A stretch of 64,000 nucleotides of DNA from Halobellus ruber (GTDB lineage Archaea > Halobacteriota > Halobacteria > Halobacteriales > Haloferacaceae): NCBI RefSeq assembly GCF_014212355.1, contig NZ_JACKXD010000001.1, positions 643,143 through 707,142 on the forward strand. The letters are read 5' to 3'. This document shows positions 1-9,172 of this stretch, in pieces. A program made the position numbers and the translations under genes. The notes beneath the pieces are model-generated. The model was not told the DNA's origin. It saw only the letters and a list, made by a program, of their open reading frames with translations, and ran no database searches. Each line of letters opens with the position of its first letter. The first letter of the stretch is position 1.

Positions 1-512
1 TCGACGCCGAGTCGCTCCTCGAGCGCCCGGACGAGCGACCCGCCGACGCCGGCCCGCGTCGCCCGCCCCTGCTCGACGGCGTCGATGTCGGACTCCTTGG
101 CGTCGAGTTCCGTTGCCAGTTCCTCGACGGTCAACCCCGCCTCACGCCGGGCCGCTGCGGCTCTGTTGCCGTACTCGGAGACGAGATACGGCAGTTGGTC
201 CGTCTCGTAGTCGGTGCCGGACTCCCAGTGGCTCGCGTCGCCCCGCGTCTGATCGTACAGCCGCGCCTGCCGCTGTGCGGCGCGTTTCTCCCGCGAGGGA
301 CTGTCGCCGTCCCCGCCCCCGGAGCCGCCGCTCGACGACCCGCCGGAGCCCGACGTCCGCCGCGCGTCGTCGTGGGGGGCACAGTCGGAGCAGACTTGAA
401 GCTGCGCGCCGGCGACGTTCGCCCGGGTGAGGTTGCCGGTCGAGCGGCCGCAGAGTTCGCAACTGTCGCCGTCGCCACCGCCCCCGCTGTCGCCGGTGGA
501 GTACTTCGTCAT
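1..512 (-). CDS. MBF1-like HTH transcription factor (3' end cut by window edge)
   Basis: Reading from an ATG at 512 on the minus strand gives about 170 residues. An N-terminal zinc ribbon has Cys18, Cys21, Cys41 and Cys44 (CELC and CSDC). A Gly/Ser-rich linker of about 20 residues follows, and the C-terminal third is a Cro/C1-type helix-turn-helix beginning near EYGNRAAAARREAG and reaching ALEERLGV at the window edge. Zinc ribbon plus HTH_3 is the layout of archaeal multiprotein bridging factor (aMBF1), thought to link regulators to the basal machinery. Only the last few residues are probably missing. Function is inferred from architecture. Confidence 0.8.
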   Translation of the reverse strand, partial: MTKYSTGDSGGGGDGDSCELCGRSTGNLTRANVAGAQLQVCSDCAPHDDARRTSGSGGSSSGGSGGGDGDSPSREKRAAQRQARLYDQTRGDASHWESGTDYETDQLPYLVSEYGNRAAAARREAGLTVEELATELDAKESDIDAVEQGRATRAGVGGSLVRALEERLGV

Positions 513-630
513 ACCCGTTCTACCGGTCCCACGGTGTAAAGCGTACCGTCGCGCGGGACTCGGGGGTCCGACGACCGCGCTGCGGCCGAGGAACCGAACG
601 CTCTTGCCGCGGTCGCCCGGTTGGGTAGGT

Positions 631-1494
631 ATGACCGACGAAACGGCGTCGCGGGCGCGACTCACAGCGGTCGCCGAGCGGGCGGTCCGCGCCGGCGGCG
701 GCTACCTCGCCGACGCGTTCCGGGACGGATCGATCGACGCCGACTACGGGACCGACGACGTGAAGGCGGCGGCGGACCGCGCCGCCGAGGAGCGCGTGCT
801 CGACGTCATCGGGGAGGCGTACCCTGCCCACGCGGTCCGCGCCGAGGAGTCCGGGCAGGCGGGCGATCACCGCTACGAGTGGGTCGTGGACCCGCTCGAC
901 GGCACCAACAACTTCGCCGCCGGGGTCCCGTCGTTCGCCACGGCGGCCTGCGTCCTCCACGAGGGCACTCCGGTGGTTTCGGCGGTCTACGAGCCACTCC
1001 CGGACGATCTGTATCTCGCGCGCCGCGACGGCGGTGCGACTGTCGACGGGGCGCCGGTCGCGGCCGACTCCGACGTGTCGCTGTCGGCGGGGACGGTGTC
1101 GTTCGTGGTCGGCCTCCCCGCCCTCCGCGACGCGGACCGTCGGGCGGTCGCAGACCGGGTCGAATCGTCGATCGGCGCCGAGTGCAAGCGGGTGCTCGAC
1201 ACCTGGTCGCCGTGCGTCGACTGGGGGCTTCTGGCCCGGGGCGGCATCGAGGGGCTCGTGGCGTACTACCCCGACGTCTACGAGCAGTACGCCGGGGAAC
1301 TCCTCGCGAAGGAGGCGGGCGCCCGGACCCGGGTGCTGGACCCGGAGAACGGCGAAGCGGTCTCCCCCGACGCCGACGAGACGGGCCCGACCGGCGTCGG
1401 AACCCTCTACGTCGCGGCGACGACTCGGACGGCGCTCGACCGGCTCGCCGACGCCGCGGCCGCCCCGCTCCCGGAATCCGAACACACCGGGTGA
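631..1494 (+). CDS. Inositol monophosphatase-family phosphatase
   Basis: 287 residues from the ATG at 631; an open extension upstream is Arg/Pro-rich and unlike a protein. The metal-site motifs of the lithium-sensitive phosphatase superfamily are present: an EESG acidic motif near residue 70 and WVVDPLDGTNNF near residue 90, whose two Asp bind Mg2+. The C-terminal segment CVDWGLLARGG replaces the usual WDxAAG motif (Asp then Trp), so substrate may differ. Family members act on inositol-1-phosphate, fructose-1,6-bisphosphate or PAP; sequence alone does not decide. It stands alone and precedes a DUF2071 gene. Confidence 0.8.
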   Translation: MTDETASRARLTAVAERAVRAGGGYLADAFRDGSIDADYGTDDVKAAADRAAEERVLDVIGEAYPAHAVRAEESGQAGDHRYEWVVDPLDGTNNFAAGVPSFATAACVLHEGTPVVSAVYEPLPDDLYLARRDGGATVDGAPVAADSDVSLSAGTVSFVVGLPALRDADRRAVADRVESSIGAECKRVLDTWSPCVDWGLLARGGIEGLVAYYPDVYEQYAGELLAKEAGARTRVLDPENGEAVSPDADETGPTGVGTLYVAATTRTALDRLADAAAAPLPESEHTG

Positions 1495-1540
1495 CGCCGC
1501 CGAGGGGAACCCGAAAGTGTCCGCAGCTCCTACCTGGAGT

Positions 1541-2227
1541 ATGGACCTCCTCCGGATGCGGTGGCGCGACGTGGTCTTTGCCCACTGGCGCGTCGACGCC
1601 CCGACCGTCGCCGCACAGCTGCCCGACGGCCTGGACGTCGCGACCCACGACGGGGACGCGTGGCTCGGCGTCGTCGGGTTCGTGATGTCCGGGATCCGGC
1701 CCCGCGGCGTGCCGGCCGGCCGGTCGTTTCCCGAACTCAACCTCCGCACCTACGTCACCGGCCCGAACGGCGACCGCGGCGTCTACTTCTTCAGCCTCGA
1801 CGCCGCCGACCGCCTGGGCGTCTCGATCGCCCGCGGGGCGTTCCGGCTCCCCTACTTCAGCGCGGAGATGCGGCACACCCGCGAGGACGACGGGTCGATG
1901 ACGCTCCGGAGCCGCCGGACACACGCCGACGCCGCCCCGGCGCGCTTCGACGCGTCCTACCGGCAGGCCGGCGAGACGTTCGCGCCGGAGCCGGGAAGCC
2001 TGGAGGCGTTTCTGACCGAGAACTACCGGTTCTACACGGCTGGAAGCCGGCTGTACGCCGGCGACATCTCGCATCCACGCTGGTCGATCGCCGAGGCGAC
2101 GGCGACGATCCGTTCCAATACCCTGTTTCCGGCCAGCGGGTTCGACGCGCCGGACGCGGAACCGACCGTCCACTACGCCCCGGGCATCGACGTGACCGCC
2201 GGCGGCCTCGGTCCGGTGACACAATGA
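1541..2227 (+). CDS. DUF2071 (YqjF-like) family protein
   Basis: 228 residues. The opening LLRMRWRDVVFAHW, then GLDVATHDGDAWLGVVGF and a central GVYFFSLDA, match the DUF2071/YqjF acetoacetate-decarboxylase-like fold. No catalytic role is established for the family. ATG at 1541 is the first Met that gives the family N-terminus; longer in-frame extensions lie inside the upstream phosphatase gene. It ends about 60 bp before the next gene and may be cotranscribed. No signal peptide or membrane segment is seen. Confidence 0.75.
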   Translation: MDLLRMRWRDVVFAHWRVDAPTVAAQLPDGLDVATHDGDAWLGVVGFVMSGIRPRGVPAGRSFPELNLRTYVTGPNGDRGVYFFSLDAADRLGVSIARGAFRLPYFSAEMRHTREDDGSMTLRSRRTHADAAPARFDASYRQAGETFAPEPGSLEAFLTENYRFYTAGSRLYAGDISHPRWSIAEATATIRSNTLFPASGFDAPDAEPTVHYAPGIDVTAGGLGPVTQ

Positions 2228-2290
2228 CGGGGCCTCCAACGCCGGACGGAACCGCCGGGTTTCAAGCGGGGCCGGTCTCTGAGGTCACCT

Positions 2291-2749
2291 ATGGCTATCG
2301 ACACCGTGATGACGACCCTCCACGTCCTCGTCGGCGCGCTGTGGGTCGGCAGCGTGGTCTTCGTCGCCGGGGCTGTCCTGCCGGCGGCGGCCGACGGGAC
2401 GCTCGATGCGGCCCCGCTGGAGGCCATCGCCGACCGGCTGGTGTACCTCTCCCGGGGCGCGTCGGTCGTGATGTTGCTCACCGGCGGCCACCTCGCCGGG
2501 ACGGGCTACACGGTCGCGTCGCTGACCGGGACCTCGCGGGGTCACCTGGTGCTCGCGATGCTCGCGCTGTGGTTCGTGTTCACCGCGCTCGTCGAGATCG
2601 GGCGGAGCCGGCTCGTGGACGGACTCCGCGAGAAGCGGGTCCGCGCCCCAGCCTCGGCGGCGACCGGCGTCTTCCGTGCCGCCGCCGTGGTTGGGCTCCT
2701 GCTGCTCGTCGACGCCGGACTGCTCTCGGCGGGGATCGAACTCTACTGA
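2291..2749 (+). CDS. CopD-like four-helix membrane protein
   Basis: 152 residues with four evident hydrophobic helices (about residues 8-30, 50-75, 82-102 and 128-150). The first helix carries TTLHVLVGALWVGSVVF; a His in helix 1 followed by a small-residue/Trp motif is typical of the CopD/YkoY-like family of putative copper or haem membrane proteins. It ends 7 bp before the PH-domain gene at 2757, so the two are probably cotranscribed. Copper transport is a family-level guess only. Confidence 0.6.
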   Translation: MAIDTVMTTLHVLVGALWVGSVVFVAGAVLPAAADGTLDAAPLEAIADRLVYLSRGASVVMLLTGGHLAGTGYTVASLTGTSRGHLVLAMLALWFVFTALVEIGRSRLVDGLREKRVRAPASAATGVFRAAAVVGLLLLVDAGLLSAGIELY

Positions 2750-2756
2750 CCGACCG

Positions 2757-3224
2757 ATGAACAGACTCCACCCCCGCGTTCGGCTGTTATGGATGGGTCG
2801 GGCCGTCATCACGGCCGCCATCCTCGCGGGCGTCGCCGTCGCCATCACCCGATTTCTCGCGCCTCCGTGGCTCCCCGGCTGGACGCCCGCGGCGGTCTTC
2901 GTGGGCTTTGCGTCGCTCGGGATCGTCCTCGCGATCCTCCGCTACCGGGTGTGGCGCTTCGAGGTCCGCGGGGACTCGCTGTACCTCGAACGCGGGGTGT
3001 TCACCCGGGTCCGGACGGTGGTCCCGTTCGTCCGGATCCAGCACGTCGACACCTCCCGGTCGCCGATCGAGCGCCTGATCGGCCTGGCGAGCACCGTGGT
3101 CTACACCGCCGGCTCCCGCGGCGCGGACGTGTCGGTCCCGGGGCTGGGTCCGGGCGACGCCGACGACCTGCGGGAGCGGCTGAAGCGGCTGGCGATCCGG
3201 TCGGAGAGCGAGGACGCCGTCTGA
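2757..3224 (+). CDS. Membrane PH-domain protein (bPH2/YdbS type)
   Basis: 155 residues. Two N-terminal membrane helices (about 15-35 and 42-62) are followed by one bacterial PH domain (bPH2, formerly DUF304) with the typical YLERGVFTRVRTVVPFVRIQ and the conserved VDTSRSPIERLIGL. This is the short YdbS-type partner. The next gene starts one base after its stop and encodes the long YdbT-type partner. YdbS/YdbT pairs occur widely; in Bacillus they affect bacteriocin resistance, but the archaeal role is unknown. Confidence 0.8.
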   Translation: MNRLHPRVRLLWMGRAVITAAILAGVAVAITRFLAPPWLPGWTPAAVFVGFASLGIVLAILRYRVWRFEVRGDSLYLERGVFTRVRTVVPFVRIQHVDTSRSPIERLIGLASTVVYTAGSRGADVSVPGLGPGDADDLRERLKRLAIRSESEDAV

Positions 3225-3225
3225 G

Positions 3226-4914
3226 ATGCCCCGGAGCCTCTCGCCGCTGTCGGTGCCGTACCGCGTGCTCCAGCGCGGCGGCGGGATCGCGGTCGCCGTC
3301 GCGTTCGCGATGGGGGGCGGCTTCGACGTTCCGGGCGTCGGTCCCGCGGGGCCGCTCGTCCTGCTCGCGCTCGCGGGCGCCGGCGCCCTCGCGTTGATCG
3401 GCTACGAAACGGCGTACGTCCGTCGGTTCTCCTACGACCTCGGCGCGGACACCCTCGACATCGAGTCCGGGGTGCTCTCCCGGCGCAGCCGCGAGATCCC
3501 GTTGCGGCGGATCCAGAACGTCGACATCTCCCGGAACGTGGTCCAGCGGTTGTTCGGGATCGCGGTCGTCTCATTCGAGACCGCCGGCGGCGGCGAGACC
3601 GAGGCGACGCTCCGGTTCGTCTCCTTCGAGGAGGCGAAACGGCTCCAGGCGACCCTCGGCCGGCTGAAGCGGTCCGACGAGGAAGCAGACGGCGACGAGG
3701 ACGCCGCCGAAACCGGAAGCGACGCCGAGTCCCCGGCGGGGGACCGCCCCGCGGACCCGGCCGGCCGCCGCTTCGAGGGGCCGTCGGAAACCGAACTGTT
3801 CGCGCTCGGCCGGACGGAACTCGCCTTGGTCGGCGCGCTCTCGATCGACTTCCGCGTGCCGGGCGTCCTGTTTCTGATCGTTTCGACGGTCAGTTCGACC
3901 GTGGTCCCGACGTTCCTGTCCTCGGCCTCGGGTGTCGCGCTCGCGGTCGCCGCCACCCTCGTTCTGGTCGGTATCGCCGTGCTCTCGTGGATCGTCGGCG
4001 CCGCCGCCGCCATCGCCCAGTACTACGGCTTCCGGCTGGTGCGGTCGGGCGAGGAACTCCAGTACGAACGCGGGCTCTTCCAGCGGTACGACGGGTCGAT
4101 CCCGTTCGACAAGATCCAGACCCTGACCCTGTCGGAGAACCCGCTGAAGCGGCACTTCGGCTACGCGACGCTGTACATCGAGACAGCGGGCTACGCCCCC
4201 GGCTCCGGCGGGAGTTCGCGGGGGTCGGAGGCGGCGGTTCCGCTGGCGAAGCGGGAGCGCGTCCTGGCGCTGATCGAGGCGCTGGAACCCGTCGGCGACG
4301 TGGAGTTCCGACGGCCGCCGAAGCGGGCCCGGCGCCGGTATCTGGTTCGGTACCTGCTGGTGGTCGGCGTCCTCACCGGGATCGCGTACGCCGCCGACGC
4401 GTTCGTCCCGCTGCCGTTCCCGCCGTGGTCGCCCGCGATCCTGATCCCGCTCGCGGTCTGGTACGCCCACGCGACCTGGACACACCGCGGCCACTGGCTC
4501 GGTGACCACCACGTCGTCACCCGGAACGGGGTGTTGCGGCGGCAGACCAAGATCGTCCCCTACTACCGGATACAGACCGTGATCGACGCCCGGACCGTCT
4601 TCCAGCGTCGCCTCGACCTCGCGACGGTCACCGTCGACACCGCGGGGTCGCTGTCGGTGGTCGGACAGGACGCCGCCGCGGTCGACATCTCGGGGGCACG
4701 AGCCGACGACCTCCGCGAGGAACTCGAAACCCGACTGGACGGCGCGGTCGACGCCTACCGCGCCGGGCGCGCCGGGATCGGCATCGACGACGCCTACGAC
4801 GCGGGCGATCCGGACCCCTCGACCGGCGCGACGGCCGATGCCGACCCGGAGGACCCCGCCCTCGCCGACCCGGACCGGTCCGGAGACGCCGAGGACCCCA
4901 CCGACCGGGACTGA
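3226..4914 (+). CDS. Membrane protein with three PH domains (YdbT type)
   Basis: 562 residues with three copies of the membrane-hairpin plus bPH2 unit. Domain signatures: LDIESGVLSRRSREIPLRRIQ near residue 80, LQYERGLFQRYDGSIPFDKIQ near 280, and a third with RRQTKIVPYYRIQTV near 440. Each pairs with a following conserved R/K-x-x-F/L-x-A/I-T-V strand. An acidic low-complexity linker (about 150-185) and an acidic tail (about 520-562) are haloarchaeal in style. ATG at 3226 directly follows the stop of the YdbS-like gene, indicating translational coupling and probable complex formation. Confidence 0.8.
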   Translation: MPRSLSPLSVPYRVLQRGGGIAVAVAFAMGGGFDVPGVGPAGPLVLLALAGAGALALIGYETAYVRRFSYDLGADTLDIESGVLSRRSREIPLRRIQNVDISRNVVQRLFGIAVVSFETAGGGETEATLRFVSFEEAKRLQATLGRLKRSDEEADGDEDAAETGSDAESPAGDRPADPAGRRFEGPSETELFALGRTELALVGALSIDFRVPGVLFLIVSTVSSTVVPTFLSSASGVALAVAATLVLVGIAVLSWIVGAAAAIAQYYGFRLVRSGEELQYERGLFQRYDGSIPFDKIQTLTLSENPLKRHFGYATLYIETAGYAPGSGGSSRGSEAAVPLAKRERVLALIEALEPVGDVEFRRPPKRARRRYLVRYLLVVGVLTGIAYAADAFVPLPFPPWSPAILIPLAVWYAHATWTHRGHWLGDHHVVTRNGVLRRQTKIVPYYRIQTVIDARTVFQRRLDLATVTVDTAGSLSVVGQDAAAVDISGARADDLREELETRLDGAVDAYRAGRAGIGIDDAYDAGDPDPSTGATADADPEDPALADPDRSGDAEDPTDRD

Positions 4915-4961
4915 TCCGGCGACCCCGGCAATTGATCTCCCTAACGACCGACGGGTCCGGT

Positions 4962-5660
4962 ATGGATCCGCTCGAGGGGCTCCTGCGGAGCAACGACGAG
5001 CACGTCGCGTCGCTCGATGTCGGCCACTTCGACGCCGTCAGGGAGGTCCAACGCCCGAGCGTCGCGTCGATCTCCTGTTCGGACTCCCGGGTGCCGACCG
5101 AGGGGATCTGGAGCGCCCGCTCGAACGGCGATCTGTTCACCGGGAGCAACGTCGGCAACCAGGTCTGGGCGGACGTCGACGGCGACCGCGTCGTCAACGA
5201 CACCGTCGGCTACGCCGTCTCGTCGCTCGGCGTCGGGTTCGTCGCGGTCGTCGGCCACACGGGTTGTGGAGCGATCAGCGCCGCCTACGACGCGGTCTTC
5301 GACGCCGACGCCGAGGACCACGGCGCCCCCGCGGTACACGCGGCGGTCGAGCGGCTCGTCCCGATCGTCGAGGCGGCCCGCGAGAACGGCATCGTTACCG
5401 CCGACACCCCGCGACCGGCGGGGATAAATCGGCTCGCGGAACGTGCGGTCCGCGAGCAGGCCGCGTTCCTGCACGCCGACCCCGGCGTTCCCCCGGGCGT
5501 CACGGTTGCGGGGTTCGTCTACGACTTCCAGCGCGCGTACGGCGGCGCCGACGGCACCGCGTACCTGGTCGCGCTCGACGGCGAGACCGACCCCGACCGG
5601 CTCCGCGAGCGACTGGATCCGGCGCTTCACGCCCACGTCGGGACGCTGCTGTCCGACTGA
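4962..5660 (+). CDS. Beta-class carbonic anhydrase
   Basis: 232 residues. Zinc ligands are visible in ISCSDSRVP (Cys, with the Asp-Arg dyad) and in VVGHTGCGA (His and Cys), the two hallmark motifs of beta carbonic anhydrases. NVGNQV matches the conserved segment after the first motif. The enzyme interconverts CO2 and bicarbonate with zinc, presumably in the cytosol since no signal is seen. It ends convergently with the KDPG aldolase gene, one base apart. Confidence 0.9.
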   Translation: MDPLEGLLRSNDEHVASLDVGHFDAVREVQRPSVASISCSDSRVPTEGIWSARSNGDLFTGSNVGNQVWADVDGDRVVNDTVGYAVSSLGVGFVAVVGHTGCGAISAAYDAVFDADAEDHGAPAVHAAVERLVPIVEAARENGIVTADTPRPAGINRLAERAVREQAAFLHADPGVPPGVTVAGFVYDFQRAYGGADGTAYLVALDGETDPDRLRERLDPALHAHVGTLLSD

Positions 5661-6329
5661 CTACTCCCCGCGAGCGCCCCGCGCCTCCGCGATCACCCGG
5701 GTGAACTCGCGTGCGGTCTCCGTGATCGACTCGAAGTCCCCCGCTTCGATCGCCTCCGCGTCCATTATCGCGCTGCCGGCGCCGACGACCGCCGCGCCGG
5801 CCTCGATGTAGTCCGCGACGTTGTCGACGTCGATCCCGCCCGTCGGCATCAGCGGGATCTGGGGGAGCGGCCCCGCAATACTGGAGAGATGCCCCGGCCC
5901 CATCGACGACGCGGGGAACAGCTTCACGATGTCGGCGCCGGCCTCGTAGGCGGTCAGCGCCTCCGTCGGCGTGAGTGCCCCCGGCGCGACCGGGACGCCG
6001 TAGCGATTGCAGGTCTCGACCGTTCCCGGGTCGAACGTCGGCCCCACAACGAACTCGGCGCCGCTGGTGATGGCGCTGTGTGCAGTCTCGCTGTCGAGGA
6101 CCGTCCCCGCGCCCACGATCGCCGCCGACTCGTCGAACGACGCCGACACGTCCGCGATGAGTTCCATCGCGTCGGGGGTATCGGCGGTGATCTCGAAGGC
6201 GGTCACGCCGCCGTCGTGCAACGCCGCGGCGACCTCGACGGCGGTGTCGGGGTCCGCGCCGCGCATCACGGCGACCACGCCGCTGTCGACGAGCCGTTCC
6301 GTGGCTTCGTTCGTGTCGAGTGTGACCAT
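5661..6329 (-). CDS. eda: 2-dehydro-3-deoxy-phosphogluconate (KDPG) aldolase, class I
   Basis: 222 residues, the normal length for Eda-type aldolases. VVAVMRG near the start, IVGAGTV, and KLFPAS with the Schiff-base lysine are the family motifs, followed by LMPTGGI. It splits KDPG into pyruvate and glyceraldehyde-3-phosphate, the last step of the semi-phosphorylated Entner-Doudoroff route that haloarchaea use for glucose. ATG at 6329 gives the family N-terminus; upstream extension is basic and not protein-like. Monocistronic, with its own 58-bp upstream spacer. Confidence 0.88.
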   Translation of the reverse strand: MVTLDTNEATERLVDSGVVAVMRGADPDTAVEVAAALHDGGVTAFEITADTPDAMELIADVSASFDESAAIVGAGTVLDSETAHSAITSGAEFVVGPTFDPGTVETCNRYGVPVAPGALTPTEALTAYEAGADIVKLFPASSMGPGHLSSIAGPLPQIPLMPTGGIDVDNVADYIEAGAAVVGAGSAIMDAEAIEAGDFESITETAREFTRVIAEARGARGE

Positions 6330-6387
6330 CGTACGTCGGTGTCGACGCCACGGGCGAATAAAACCCGCCGACCCCTCGCGACCCGGT

Positions 6388-7149
6388 TCAGTCGGTTCGG
6401 GGCACGGCGGCCGCGCCGACCGCGAAGAACGCCGCAGCGAGCGCCGCCGCGGCCAGGAGGTTCGGGAGGACCGCCGTCGTCGCATCCGCGTACGTCACCG
6501 CGCGGATCCCGCGGGCGACGTACGTCAGCGGCGAGAACGCCAGGGCGGGGCGGAACCAGCCCGGAAGCAACTCCGGGGTGACGAACGTCTCCGAGAGGAA
6601 CAGAAGCGGGAGCGCGACCGCGTTCGAGGCCGCGATCACGCCGTCCTGGGAGCCGGCGAGCCGACCGATCGCCGCGCCGAGACCGCAGAACAGGGTCACC
6701 CCGAACGCGACGAACGGCAGGAACAGAAGCGTCGCCGGGGCGAGCGGGACCGTGGTCCCGGTCACGAGCACGGTGAGCGCGAGCAAAAGCGTCGCCGCGG
6801 CGCCGATCACCACCACGTTCACCAGCGACTGCGCCAACAGCCACTCCCACCGGCGCAGCGGCGTCGTCGCCAGCTTCTCGAACCGGCTGCCCGCCCGGTA
6901 GCGCGCCACCGTGCTGCCGACCCGCGAAAGCGGCGTAAACAGCACCACGACTGCGAGATAGCCCGCGATGTAGTAGCCGTCGGGCTCCGAGAACAGCCCG
7001 CCGCCGGTCGGCTGCGTCCCCACCAGGGCGCCGAAGATCACCACGATGATCGCGGGGAAGAAGAACGTAAAGAACACCGCGGTCCGTCGCCGGAGGAACG
7101 CGTGCCACGAGGCGACGAACTCCGCGCGGATCCGGCCCGCACGGCTCAT
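6388..7149 (-). CDS. ABC-2 type transporter permease
   Basis: 253 residues with six hydrophobic segments. The sequence FFFPAIIVVIFGALVG, the amphipathic SRFEKLATTPLRRWEWLLAQ loop and the late FVTPELLPGWF are typical of ABC-2 membrane subunits used for drug or lipid export. The start ATG at 7149 overlaps the 3' end of the ATPase gene by 4 bp (ATGA), so the pair is translationally coupled. Substrate cannot be told. Confidence 0.85.
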   Translation of the reverse strand: MSRAGRIRAEFVASWHAFLRRRTAVFFTFFFPAIIVVIFGALVGTQPTGGGLFSEPDGYYIAGYLAVVVLFTPLSRVGSTVARYRAGSRFEKLATTPLRRWEWLLAQSLVNVVVIGAAATLLLALTVLVTGTTVPLAPATLLFLPFVAFGVTLFCGLGAAIGRLAGSQDGVIAASNAVALPLLFLSETFVTPELLPGWFRPALAFSPLTYVARGIRAVTYADATTAVLPNLLAAAALAAAFFAVGAAAVPRTD

Positions 7150-8096
7150 CGGACCGCCTCCCCGTCGCCACCCTCGAACGACTCCCCGGTGACCGCCAGG
7201 TAGACGTCGCCGAGGTCGGGTTGGGTCCACGTCAGCGACTCCACGTCGACCCCGCGGGCGTCGAACGCCGCAACCACCCTGTCGATGTCGCGGGGACCAA
7301 CCCCTTCGACGACGATCCGGCCACGCCGGGTGGAAACCTCGAAGCCCCCGTCGAGGTCGGCGAGATCCGGGGCCGGCATCCGAGTCGGGTCCGACTCCGC
7401 GACACCGTCGCCGGGTTCGACCACGAGCCGGCTCCGACCGCCGTGTGCCGCGATCAGGTCCCCTGGCGTCCCGACAGCGACCAGCCGGCCCCCGTTCAGG
7501 AACCCCACGCGGTCCGAGAGCCGTTCGACCTCGGCCATCGAGTGGCTGGTCAGAAGCACCGTGGTTCCGCCCGCGGCGAGGTCCTCGAGCAGCCCCCACA
7601 GCGCGCGCCGGCCCGCGGGATCGATTCCGGTGGTCGGCTCGTCGAGGAAGAGCACCTCCGGATCGTTCACCAGCGCGATCCCGACGCAGACCCGGCGCTT
7701 CTGGCCGCCCGAGAGCGTCTCGTACCACCGCTCCCGCGCCGGGCCGTCGATCCCCACGTCCGAGAGGACCGCCTCGGGCTCGCGGGCGTCGTCGTAGCGA
7801 CCGGCGTACTGCGCAAGCAGTTCCCGCGGGGTGAGCCGTCCGGCGGGCGAAAACGATTGCGGGAGGAGGCCGATCCGGGACCGCTCGACGGCTGTGGGCG
7901 CGGCGTCCAGGACCCGCACCCGACCATCCGCCCGAGCCGTCCCGGTCAGGGCCCGGACGAGCGTCGTCTTCCCGGCACCGTTCGGCCCCACCAAGCCGAA
8001 GACCTCCCCCGCCTCGATTTCGAGTGACACCCCGTCGAGCGCAGTCACGTCGCCGTAGGCCTTCCGAACGCCCTCGGCGACGAGTGCCGCGGTCAT
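7146..8096 (-). CDS. ABC transporter ATP-binding protein
   Basis: 316 residues. Walker A is GPNGAGKTT near residue 38, the signature is LSGGQKRR near 130, and Walker B is VLFLDEPTTG near 150, with the H-loop in LLTSHS. The C-terminal 90 residues after the nucleotide-binding domain resemble the DUF4162-like tail of ABC-2 exporters. It is cotranscribed with the permease gene that overlaps its stop. Role: ATP-driven export by a homodimeric complex with unknown substrate. Confidence 0.88.
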   Translation of the reverse strand: MTAALVAEGVRKAYGDVTALDGVSLEIEAGEVFGLVGPNGAGKTTLVRALTGTARADGRVRVLDAAPTAVERSRIGLLPQSFSPAGRLTPRELLAQYAGRYDDAREPEAVLSDVGIDGPARERWYETLSGGQKRRVCVGIALVNDPEVLFLDEPTTGIDPAGRRALWGLLEDLAAGGTTVLLTSHSMAEVERLSDRVGFLNGGRLVAVGTPGDLIAAHGGRSRLVVEPGDGVAESDPTRMPAPDLADLDGGFEVSTRRGRIVVEGVGPRDIDRVVAAFDARGVDVESLTWTQPDLGDVYLAVTGESFEGGDGEAVR

Positions 8097-8215
8097 GTCT
8101 CCGGGTGGGGGCCGTCGGATCCTAAGCCGTTCGGATCTGCGATCGTCACGGCGGCCCTGATTCCACGGGGAGTCGCGGCCGACTCGACGTCCCTCCTTCG
8201 ACGTACGCGTCCGCT

Positions 8216-9109
8216 TCAGGCGGCTCGGTCGTCGGAACCGCCGTCGATCCCGTCGGCCTCGTTCCCACCGCCGTCCGCTCGCTCGGAGCCGCCGTCGCCG
8301 TCGGCTCCCTCGCTGTCCGCTGTTTCCCCGCCTCCCGCGGAGGAATCGGGGTCTTCGCCCCCGTGAACTTCCTGTCTGATCGACGCCAACTCCGCCTCGA
8401 CGTCGACATCGGGGCGGTCTTCCTCGGGATTCTCGGCGTCGCCCGCGGTCGCGTCGTCGCCGTCGGTCACCTCGATGGCGACGCCCTCGGATCGGGTATC
8501 CGTCGCGTCGCTGCGGCCGGCGTTTTCGGCCTCCCGCCGGCGGTCTCGACTCCCGGACGCCGGGTCCTGGGTCGCGTCCAGCCGCGCTCTGACCTCGGCC
8601 GAGAGGTCCCGGGCCTCCCGGAGGAGGTCGCCCGAGGCGCGGTCCTCCGGGACGTCCGCGTCCGCGAGGGCGGTTTCGAGGTCCGCGAGCGCGCGCTCGA
8701 CCCCCGAGATCGCCTCCCGACCGACGCCCCGAGCGCCGCTGCCCAGCCGCGACGCCGCCGACGCGCCCCGCTCACTCGCCGACGCGTCGAAGGCCGTCCG
8801 GTCGGGGTCCACCAGCCGGAGCGTCCCGCGGAGGAGCTCCAGCGCCCGGATGGTCGCTTCCAGCGTCGAGATGAGCGTCGGCAGCGTGTACTGCTCGGTG
8901 AACCGCAACAGCTCCGACACCGACGGGGGGCGTGGGAGGTCCGGGCCGCCTCGGCGGCGATCCCCTCGGGTCCGCCGCGCGGGCGGTTCCCGCCCGCGCT
9001 CCCGTCCCGGATCCTCCCGGAGCTCCGTTCGTAGCTCGGAGAGCGTGGCTTCGAGGTCGTCGAGGAGATCGGGCAGGTCGTCGTCGCGGTCGGATGGATC
9101 GGAGGACAT
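8216..9109 (-). CDS. Haloarchaeal conserved protein with acidic disordered tail
   Basis: 297 residues. The N-terminal part opens with an acidic helix (DLPDLLDDLEATLSELR) and is followed by a hydrophobic-helical core around residues 65-105 (LLRFTEQYTLPTLISTLEAT). From about residue 175 the chain is almost purely Asp/Glu/Gly/Ser and probably disordered. I do not recognise a catalytic motif; similar proteins are annotated only as haloarchaeal domains of unknown function (possibly DUF7547). No signal peptide. Confidence 0.65.
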   Translation of the reverse strand: MSSDPSDRDDDLPDLLDDLEATLSELRTELREDPGRERGREPPARRTRGDRRRGGPDLPRPPSVSELLRFTEQYTLPTLISTLEATIRALELLRGTLRLVDPDRTAFDASASERGASAASRLGSGARGVGREAISGVERALADLETALADADVPEDRASGDLLREARDLSAEVRARLDATQDPASGSRDRRREAENAGRSDATDTRSEGVAIEVTDGDDATAGDAENPEEDRPDVDVEAELASIRQEVHGGEDPDSSAGGGETADSEGADGDGGSERADGGGNEADGIDGGSDDRAA

Positions 9110-9172
9110 ACCCGACGTTGGGGGCGACCGCTCAAAAGCGTGTGCGCCGGCGCGTCCCCGTAGAGCCGCCCG